Shown piece after piece: positions 6,717-12,228 of a DNA stretch of 14,982 bases; position 1 is the first letter of the stretch, and every line of letters starts with the position of its first letter. The notes below the pieces were generated by a model, which was given only the letters and a program-made list of their open reading frames with translations, was not told where the DNA came from and ran no database searches. Made by a program: the position numbers and the translations under genes. Source of the DNA: JAOUEA01 sp040511595 (lineage in GTDB: Bacteria > Actinomycetota > UBA4738 > HRBIN12); NCBI GenBank assembly GCA_040511595.1, contig JBEVGU010000236.1, forward strand, positions 1 through 14,982, written 5' to 3'.

Positions 6717-7216
6717 GCGACGCGCAGCGGCGGTGCGAAGGGCCTCGCACCGCCGGCGGCATCGGGACCGAGGGGCAGGTCGAGCACGCGACTGCCGTCG
6801 GGCATGATCGGATCGGGATCGAGCTCGAGGAGCGGCAGCAGCACGAAGGCTCGTTCCAGCATCCTCGGATGAGGCACGGAGAGATCAGGCTCGTCGATCG
6901 TGCGCCCACCGTAGAGCAGGATGTCGATGTCGATCGTCCGCGGTCCCCAACGGGTTTCACGCACCCGACCGAGCGCCGCTTCCACGCGATGACACGCCGC
7001 GAGCAGCTCGTGCGGGTCGAGCCGGACTTCGGCTCGCACCACGACGTTCAGGAAATCGGGCTGTTCGACCCTTCCCACGGGGTCGGTCTCCCACACGCGC
7101 GAGCAGGCGACGATGCGGATCGAGGGATCGTCGCCCAGCATGTCGACCGCGCGCTGCAGCGTCTCGAGACGATCTCCCAGGTTCGCACCGAGGCCGAGCA
7201 GCGCGGTCTCGCTCAC
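6713..7216 (-). CDS. folK: 2-amino-4-hydroxy-6-hydroxymethyldihydropteridine pyrophosphokinase (HPPK)
   Basis: Transfers pyrophosphate from ATP to 6-hydroxymethyl-dihydropterin, preparing the substrate for FolP in folate synthesis; cytoplasmic. The 167 residues carry the N-terminal LLGLGANLGDR, the PVGRVEQPDFLNVVV pterin-site segment and the HPPK signature RWGPRTIDIDILLYG, whose two aspartates bind magnesium. HPRMLERAFVLLPLLEL closes the domain. A short tail rich in Pro and Ala follows. The GTG at 7216 overlaps the folB stop in a GTGA (7213-7216), and its own stop overlaps the next gene in the same way. FolB and FolK act on consecutive substrates and are often adjacent or fused. Confidence 0.96.
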   Translation of the reverse strand: MSETALLGLGANLGDRLETLQRAVDMLGDDPSIRIVACSRVWETDPVGRVEQPDFLNVVVRAEVRLDPHELLAACHRVEAALGRVRETRWGPRTIDIDILLYGGRTIDEPDLSVPHPRMLERAFVLLPLLELDPDPIMPDGSRVLDLPLGPDAAGGARPFAPPLRVA

Positions 7217-7581
7217 GATCGGTGACCGGGACCCGCCCCCGCCGTCACGGCAGCCGCCACTCCGTCGATCTGCAGACGTCCTGCGGCGTAGGGCTTGTGC
7301 ACGATCGCCGTCACCCGGGCCACGTGGTCCAGCGCGAGGACACGCTCGGCGATCGAGCCGGCCATCACCTCGATCAGGTCGAACGACCCGTCGGAGACCA
7401 CGGCGCGGACGGCGTCGGTCACCCCCCGGTAGTCGGCGGTTGCGTCGATCGAGTCGGTTCCCACCTCGACCTCGACATCGAGATCGACGACGAATTCCTG
7501 GGGTTCGTCCTTCTCACCGGGCCGCGCGCCGTGATGCCCGGTCGCCTTGATGCCTGAGAGGAACAACCGTGCGGTGGTCAT
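7213..7581 (-). CDS. folB: Dihydroneopterin aldolase
   Basis: Cleaves 7,8-dihydroneopterin to 6-hydroxymethyl-dihydropterin and glycolaldehyde, between GTP cyclohydrolase and FolK. The 122-residue length is usual. The family traits are LFLSGIKATGHHGARPGEKD at the N-terminus, the QEFVVDLDVEVEV strand, the DYRGVTDAV segment, SFDLIEVMAGSIAERVL around the pterin-site glutamate, and the late VHKPYA lysine. ATG at 7581 overlaps the hydrolase stop in an ATGA (7578-7581). A much longer upstream frame exists but is the shadow of the hydrolase gene. Confidence 0.94.
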   Translation of the reverse strand: MTTARLFLSGIKATGHHGARPGEKDEPQEFVVDLDVEVEVGTDSIDATADYRGVTDAVRAVVSDGSFDLIEVMAGSIAERVLALDHVARVTAIVHKPYAAGRLQIDGVAAAVTAGAGPGHRS

Positions 7582-8576
7582 GGGTTCCCTCGCTTCCCCT
7601 CGTCTTCGTCGGTGACGAACCAGTCGTCGGTCTCGTACTCCTCGAGGTCGACCCACGGGGGCCGGCGCTCCAGTTGGAGCATGACCACGCCCGCGGCGGG
7701 ATCCGCGTGCCCGTGCGGCGCGTGTGCGTATCGGGCCCGGAGGTACTCCGAGATCATCGGCGCGATCGTGTCCGCGGCTTCCTCGACGAGGAAGTGCCCG
7801 CATCCCGGCAGCAGCCCGAGCGTCGAGGACGGCATCGCCTCGTTCAGCCGCTCGCCCACGGAGGCCGGAACCAGCGGGTCGTCCTCGCCCCACAGGATCA
7901 GCACCGGAACCTCGACGCGGGCGAGCGCGTCGAGCTCCTCGTCGCCCACGCCGGGATCGGCGGCGAGCCCCTCGGCGACGCGCGCGAGCCACTCGGGACC
8001 GTCGCCGTCCGCATAGGGGTCTGCGTACGAGTCCAGCACCTGGCGAGGGAGCCGGTCGTGCACGAGCGCCCCTCGCTCGATCACCTCACGCACGACCTTC
8101 CTCGCCACGGCGGCTCGATCACGCGTCGGGGTCGCGCCGACCGCAGCGCTCACCAGCGAGACGCCGGCCGCCGGAGCCTCGCCGATCATGTCCGCCCCCA
8201 CCAGCACCAACGCATCGACGCGGGGGTCGGCGTCGTCCACGAGCAGGGAGCGGGCGACCGCTCCACCGGAGCCGTGAGCGACGACGGCGGCCGCGCGCAT
8301 GCCGAGGTGCGCGAGCAGCTCACGGACGGCCCCCGCACGAGTGGACACGTCGAGACGCTCCGCCGTCACGGGTCTCGAACCGCCGGCCCCCGGCAGGTCG
8401 GGCGCCACCACCCGGAACCGCGCCGCCAACAGCGGCAGGAAGTCACGCCACTGCCACGACGACGCCGGGAACCCGTGCACCAGCACCACGGGTGGTCCGT
8501 CGCCTGCATCGTGGAACGCGATCGTGCCGAAGGAGGACTCGAACTCGTGGGTCGGAACGGGAGAGACGTCGGTCAC
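7578..8576 (-). CDS. Alpha/beta-fold hydrolase with a displaced nucleophile, in the folate operon
   Basis: A 332-residue alpha/beta hydrolase. PVVLVHGFPASSWQW (residues 29-43) gives the oxyanion region and VVAPDLPGAGGS the usual second strand and loop. LILWGEDDPLVP supplies the acid (D232/D233) and PGCGHFLVEE the histidine (H261). The nucleophile elbow is odd: the aligned GHSxGG or GHDWGG motif reads AHGSGG (100-105). The nucleophile slot is therefore Gly102 and the only serine is one position later. The enzyme may use Ser103 in a shifted geometry or be inactive. A tail of about 50 residues follows, His-rich then acidic. GTG at 8576 overlaps the folP stop in a GTGA. The substrate is unknown; membership of the operon hints at a folate-linked role but does not show one. 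Confidence 0.85.
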   Translation of the reverse strand: MTDVSPVPTHEFESSFGTIAFHDAGDGPPVVLVHGFPASSWQWRDFLPLLAARFRVVAPDLPGAGGSRPVTAERLDVSTRAGAVRELLAHLGMRAAAVVAHGSGGAVARSLLVDDADPRVDALVLVGADMIGEAPAAGVSLVSAAVGATPTRDRAAVARKVVREVIERGALVHDRLPRQVLDSYADPYADGDGPEWLARVAEGLAADPGVGDEELDALARVEVPVLILWGEDDPLVPASVGERLNEAMPSSTLGLLPGCGHFLVEEAADTIAPMISEYLRARYAHAPHGHADPAAGVVMLQLERRPPWVDLEEYETDDWFVTDEDEGKRGNP

Positions 8577-9439
8577 GGCGACGATCCCCGCGCGATCGCG
8601 TCGACGACCCGGACGACCCGGACCATCCGGCGCACGTCGTGCACACGCACCACATCGACCCGCTGCGCGGCGCACCACGCCACGACGCCGGCCGTCCCGT
8701 CGACCCGCTCCGCCGGTTCGTCCACCCCCGTCAATCGACCGATGAACCGCTTGCGCGATGCCCCCACCATCACCGGCACACCGAGCCCGGCGAACGAGTC
8801 GATCTCGCGGAGCAACTCGAGGTTGTGGTCGAGGTCCTTGCCGAAGCCGATGCCCGGGTCGACGCAGACACGTTCGCGCTCGATCCCGGCGGCGGCCGCC
8901 GCCTCGACGCGATCGCCCAGGAAGTCGCGGACCTCCGTCACGACGTCGTCGTACCTCGGAGCATCCTGCATGGTCTTGGGCTCCCCGAGCATGTGCATGA
9001 GGACGAGCCCGGCCCCCATCGCTCGGGCGACCTCGAACATCGTCGGCTCGCTCCCCGCGGTGACGTCGTTCACGATCGATGCGCCGGCATCGAGCGCGGC
9101 GGTCGCGACCTCGGGGCGGCGCGTGTCGACGCTGAGCGCGATCCCCTCGGGCGCCGCCTCGGCGAGCCCCGCGACCACCGGCACCACCCGGGCCAGCTCC
9201 TCCTCGATCGACACCGGATCGGAACCGGGACGCGTCGACTCGCCGCCGACATCGAGGATGTCGGCGCCGTCGGCGGCCAGTTGCACGCCGTACGCGATGG
9301 CATCGCGAGGACCCGTGAACAGGCCGCCATCGCTGAACGAATCGGGAGTGACGTTCACGATGCCCATCACGAGCGTGCGCCCACCGAGGGGGAACGCGTG
9401 GTCACGGCATCGCCAGACTGCATCGGTCACCGGACTCAT
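8573..9439 (-). CDS. folP: Dihydropteroate synthase
   Basis: Condenses hydroxymethyl-dihydropterin pyrophosphate with p-aminobenzoate to dihydropteroate; the target of sulfonamides. The 288-residue TIM barrel shows both family signatures: MGIVNVTPDSFSDGG (residues 25-39), whose loop covers the active site, and ADILDVGGESTRPGS (59-73). Further conserved parts are SVDTRRPEVA, NDVTAG, CVDPGIGFGKD, VGASRKRFIG and the C-terminal VRVHDV. ATG at 9439 has an acceptable GGAGGT site (9456-9451) 11 bases upstream. It is the first gene of the nine-gene minus-strand run. It is separated from folE by the plus-strand TMEM175-like gene, so it needs its own promoter in the 71-base gap 9440-9510. Confidence 0.96.
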   Translation of the reverse strand: MSPVTDAVWRCRDHAFPLGGRTLVMGIVNVTPDSFSDGGLFTGPRDAIAYGVQLAADGADILDVGGESTRPGSDPVSIEEELARVVPVVAGLAEAAPEGIALSVDTRRPEVATAALDAGASIVNDVTAGSEPTMFEVARAMGAGLVLMHMLGEPKTMQDAPRYDDVVTEVRDFLGDRVEAAAAAGIERERVCVDPGIGFGKDLDHNLELLREIDSFAGLGVPVMVGASRKRFIGRLTGVDEPAERVDGTAGVVAWCAAQRVDVVRVHDVRRMVRVVRVVDAIARGSSP

Positions 9440-9473
9440 CGTAGCCCTGCACCTCCGCGCCGCCGGATCCGCA

Positions 9474-9501
9474 CTCGCACGATCGGCGCTCGCCGTGCGA
9501 G
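9474..9501. promoter_or_regulatory. Perfect 8-base inverted repeat in the folP/TMEM175 divergent gap
   Basis: CTCGCACG (9474-9481) and CGTGCGAG (9494-9501) are exact inverted copies separated by 12 bases. They lie inside the 71-base gap between the divergent folP and TMEM175-like starts. Arms about two helical turns apart suit a dimeric regulator, but an RNA hairpin is equally possible. No matching regulator is recognised and no clear -10 or -35 is seen for either gene. Confidence 0.4.
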
Positions 9502-9510
9502 CATCCTGCG

Positions 9511-10236
9511 ATGGACGGGGAGCCGGATCGGTCGCGGAGCGAGCGAGCGTCGCAGCGTCGCAGCCGATGGAGCTACGAGGCGGGCCACGGCGCCGCCTTC
9601 GACCGGGTTGCCTACTTCACCGACGCCGTATTCGCGATCGCGATGACCCTGCTGATCGTCTCGGTCGGAGCGCCGGAGTTGACCGGCCCGGAGCGCGAGC
9701 CAACGTCGCTGGTGGAACCGCTCCGGGAGCTCGGTCCTGAGCTGTTCAGCTTCTTCCTCGCGTTCCTGTTGCTCGGAAGGTACTGGATGGCGCACCACGC
9801 GTTCTTCGCGGCGCTCGCGCGGGTCGATCGTCGCTTCATCATGGAGGACCTGATCTACCTGGCGTTCGTGGCGTTCCTGCCGTTCCCGACCGAGCTCGTC
9901 GGCAAGTACGAACGGAACCCCGTGAGCGTGGCGATCTTCGCGCTCACGTTGGCGGCGATCAGCGGCATGGAGTCCGTCGTGTTCCGGCACGCGCACCGAT
10001 CCGGGCTGCTCGCGAAACCGATGTCGGAGACCGCGTATCGCTACGGCATGGTGCAGTCGACCACGCCGGTGGTGCTCTTCCTGCTCTCGATCCCGGTCGC
10101 GTTCTTCTGGAGCCCGACGGCAGCCTTGCTGTCGTGGCTCCTGTCGGTCCCGATCGGGATGCTGGTCGACCGGCGACAGCGGGCCCGGGGGCGGGACGGC
10201 GGCGTGTCGGCGCTCTCGCCGTCGTCCGGCGAGTGA
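9511..10236 (+). CDS. TMEM175 (DUF1211) family membrane protein, probable potassium-channel type
   Basis: A 241-residue integral membrane protein with about six helices. Bacterial TMEM175 homologues form tetrameric potassium-permeable channels, with the first helix lining the pore (family knowledge). The signature appears as RVAYFTDAVFAIAMTLLIV (residues 32-50), where the usual R-x-x-x-FSD reads FTD (Ser to Thr at 37). Further helices lie near 80-100, 112-130, 138-156, 180-198 and 199-216, and the soluble ends are Arg-rich. ATG at 9511 has no evident ribosome site, so it may be leaderless or start elsewhere. It is the only plus-strand gene among the biosynthetic genes, splitting folE from folP, and converges on folE with 3 bases between stops. 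This looks like an insertion into an ancestral folate cluster. Confidence 0.85.
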   Translation: MDGEPDRSRSERASQRRSRWSYEAGHGAAFDRVAYFTDAVFAIAMTLLIVSVGAPELTGPEREPTSLVEPLRELGPELFSFFLAFLLLGRYWMAHHAFFAALARVDRRFIMEDLIYLAFVAFLPFPTELVGKYERNPVSVAIFALTLAAISGMESVVFRHAHRSGLLAKPMSETAYRYGMVQSTTPVVLFLLSIPVAFFWSPTAALLSWLLSVPIGMLVDRRQRARGRDGGVSALSPSSGE

Positions 10237-10239
10237 TGC

Positions 10240-10812
10240 TCACCGCATGCCGATGTGATTCATGGCCTCCTGTCGCGTGCGCGCATCGGTTCGGAACAGC
10301 CCGCGCACGGCGGAGGTGACGCTGACCGCGCCGGGCTTCTTGATGCCGCGCATCGTCATGCACAGGTGCTCGGCTTCGATCACGACGAAGACGCCCCGGG
10401 GTTCGAGGGCCCGCTCGATCGTGTCGGCGATCTCGGTGGTCAGGCGTTCCTGCACCTGAGGCTTCTTCGCGAGCACGTCGACCACGCGGGCGATCTTGGA
10501 CAGACCGGTGATCTGCCCGGCCTTGTTCGGCACGTACGCCACGTGTGCACGACCGTTGAACGGGATCAGGTGGTGCTCGCAGATCGAGTACAGCGGGATG
10601 TCGCGCACCATGATCATCTCGTCGAAGTCGGCGCCCTCGACGACCGTGACGATGCCGGTGGGATCCTCGCCGACCCCCCCGGCGATCTCGCGGAACATGC
10701 GGGCCACGCGCGAGGGGGTGTCCTTGAGGCCGCCGCGTTCGGGATCCTCGCCGATCCCCTCCAGGATCAACCGGACTCCCCGCTCGATCTTCCCCTCGTC
10801 GAAGCCCACCAT
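10240..10812 (-). CDS. folE: GTP cyclohydrolase I
   Basis: Converts GTP to 7,8-dihydroneopterin triphosphate, the first step of folate synthesis; cytoplasmic homodecamer in the family. The 190 residues contain the zinc ligands in YSICEHHLIPF and in EHLCMTMRG. They also contain the conserved HVAYVPNKAGQITGLSKIAR, the QVQERLTTEIAD segment and the C-terminal SAVRGLFRTDA. It is the zinc-dependent FolE1 type, not FolE2. ATG at 10812 fits the family N-terminus, but no Shine-Dalgarno site precedes it. A TAGCAT hexamer 8 bases upstream suggests a leaderless transcript. It follows the J-domain gene after a 97-base gap with a hairpin, so it is probably transcribed separately. Confidence 0.96.
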   Translation of the reverse strand: MVGFDEGKIERGVRLILEGIGEDPERGGLKDTPSRVARMFREIAGGVGEDPTGIVTVVEGADFDEMIMVRDIPLYSICEHHLIPFNGRAHVAYVPNKAGQITGLSKIARVVDVLAKKPQVQERLTTEIADTIERALEPRGVFVVIEAEHLCMTMRGIKKPGAVSVTSAVRGLFRTDARTRQEAMNHIGMR

Positions 10813-10820
10813 GGCTGGGC

Positions 10821-10826
10821 ATGCTA
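10821..10826 (-). promoter_or_regulatory. Candidate -10 for a leaderless folE transcript
   Basis: TAGCAT on the minus strand fits the actinobacterial TAnnnT pattern and ends 8 bases before the folE ATG, so transcription would begin at or next to the start codon. The lack of a ribosome site supports this. No good -35 is seen. Confidence 0.35.
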
Positions 10827-10883
10827 CCGGTCACCCGAGCGCAACGGCTCGAGGGTGAGGGCGGCGCGCAGGAGCCGGAGCGT

Positions 10884-10903
10884 CCGACGGTGTCGTCCGT
10901 CGG
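10884..10903 (-). terminator. Hairpin terminator candidate after the J-domain gene
   Basis: On the minus strand CCGACGG (10903-10897) and CCGTCGG (10890-10884) form a perfect 7-base-pair stem with a 6-base loop, starting 6 bases after the stop codon at 10910. There is no U-tract, as is common for actinobacterial hairpin terminators. It separates this gene from folE. Confidence 0.5.
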
Positions 10904-10909
10904 GAAAGC

Positions 10910-11509
10910 TCAGGGGCCGTCCGGGGAGGTGGCCTCCCAGCAGTCGTACCACCCATCGGGCGTCCGGCACCAGATCGTGGGTGGGGGCTGCTGCCGTTCC
11001 TGCGCATCGGCCGAGACGACGATGAGCGCGACGACCGCGATCACGACGAGCGCGAGGACCGCAGCGACGATGCGCCCGAGGACCGAGACGAGGCGCCACT
11101 CGTCGATCGTCGTCCGGACCCGGGCCGGTTCGGGCCGCGCCTGTCGGGGCGCGTGGTCCGCCGGATTCGGCGAAGCCGCTCTGCCCCTGGAGCTCACCGC
11201 GCCCGTCGGCCGGGGCGCCGCGCGGGACGCGATCGGACCCGGCCGCGCGCGGTGCTCGGCCGACTGGCGCTCGAACCGCACGATCCGGTCGTACGCGGCG
11301 CGTTCCTGCTCGTCGCCCAGGATCTCGTATGCGGCCGCAACCCGCCTGAAGCCATCGGGGCGGTCGAGACCGGGGGTCATGTCGGGATGGTGCCGCCGAG
11401 CGAGCGCCCGATACGCGTGACGGATGTCGTCGGCGGACGCGTCGGGCTCGACCCCGAGCAACGCGTAGAGATCATCACCCGACGCGACGGCGCGAGCCAC
11501 GGCGTCCAT
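10910..11509 (-). CDS. Membrane-anchored J-domain (DnaJ-like) protein
   Basis: A 199-residue co-chaperone-like protein. The J domain at about residues 13-74 (LYALLGVEPDASADDIRHAY, then HPD at 41-43 and EILGDEQERAAYD) should stimulate the ATPase of an Hsp70. A basic, Pro/Ala/Arg-rich linker follows (about 80-135), then one strong membrane helix (about 141-166, AAVLALVVIAVVALIVV). A short outer tail with two cysteines (C181, C190) ends the protein. No Gly/Phe or zinc domain is present, so it is not DnaJ itself; the J domain would face the cytoplasm. ATG at 11509 is chosen because the frame further upstream is a shadow of the HAD gene; the ribosome site is weak. It lies two genes downstream of ftsH, which suggests, without proof, membrane protein quality control. 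Confidence 0.85.
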   Translation of the reverse strand: MDAVARAVASGDDLYALLGVEPDASADDIRHAYRALARRHHPDMTPGLDRPDGFRRVAAAYEILGDEQERAAYDRIVRFERQSAEHRARPGPIASRAAPRPTGAVSSRGRAASPNPADHAPRQARPEPARVRTTIDEWRLVSVLGRIVAAVLALVVIAVVALIVVSADAQERQQPPPTIWCRTPDGWYDCWEATSPDGP

Positions 11510-11549
11510 GCCTCGGAGTCTAGGACGTGACGCGTCGCCGCGGGACCGC

Positions 11550-12212
11550 TCAGGCGGGGACGATCCGATCGACGGTGTCGGGCAAGGAGGACAGGTCGCG
11601 GAGCGTCGCCGACCGCGGCACCATGCTCGCCTCACCGAGCCGATCGATCCACACCGCCGGCAGCCCGAGCTTCGCGCACGGCTCGATGTCGTGGAACAAC
11701 GACGCGGCGACATGCACGTGCCGCGTGCGCTCGGCTCCGGTGCGCCGGAAGAACGTCTCCCAGTGACCGAACGCGGGCTTGTACGAACCGATGTCGGACG
11801 CGACGACGCGCTCGTCGATCTCGACGCCGATCCTGGCGATCGACGCCTCCAGCAGGTCGGGGTCGGTATTGGAGAGGATCGCGAGCCTCCAGCCGCGAGC
11901 ACGAAGGCCTGTCAACGCGGCCGGCACTTCGGGGAACACGCGCCAGGTCGGCAACGACTCCGTCAAGGCATCGTGCTCGCCCGCGGGGAGCGCCAGGCCC
12001 AGCTCATCGGCCACACCCGCCAACGTCTCCGCCATCACCTGGCGATAGGGGATGCCGCGCCCCTCCTGCATCCGGGGTTCGAGACGCATGTATACCTCGA
12101 GGAGCGTCCGCCCATCGACGTCGGGCCACAACCGCTGCATGGTCTCGCGGACACCGGCCGGCCAGTCTACGAGCGTGCCGTAGCAGTCGAAGGTCGCCCA
12201 GCGCTCGCTCAT
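11550..12212 (-). CDS. HAD-superfamily hydrolase, haloacid dehalogenase type II-like
   Basis: A 220-residue soluble HAD hydrolase. Motif I is FDCYGTLVDW with the nucleophile D9; motif II is LAILSNTD (S114); motif III is IGSYKPAFGHW (K145); motif IV is HVAASLFHDIEPCAKLGL (D175 within it). The order and the cap domain between motifs I and II resemble the L-2-haloacid dehalogenase group. Many relatives are phosphatases, and the substrate cannot be told from sequence. ATG at 12212 lies 16 bases after the ftsH stop with no clear ribosome site, so it is probably read from the ftsH transcript. The following gene encodes the J-domain protein 40 bases on. Confidence 0.88.
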   Translation of the reverse strand: MSERWATFDCYGTLVDWPAGVRETMQRLWPDVDGRTLLEVYMRLEPRMQEGRGIPYRQVMAETLAGVADELGLALPAGEHDALTESLPTWRVFPEVPAALTGLRARGWRLAILSNTDPDLLEASIARIGVEIDERVVASDIGSYKPAFGHWETFFRRTGAERTRHVHVAASLFHDIEPCAKLGLPAVWIDRLGEASMVPRSATLRDLSSLPDTVDRIVPA

Positions 12213-12228
12213 GGGTCGGGAGTGCGGC

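Noticed and set aside
7569..9740. A 723-codon plus-strand open frame across folP, the hydrolase and beyond
   Set aside because: It lies antisense to clear genes, has skewed composition and no family resemblance.
11529..11536. Palindrome GACGCGTC between the HAD and J-domain genes
   Set aside because: An 8-base palindrome is expected by chance in DNA this GC-rich, and nothing around it supports a function.
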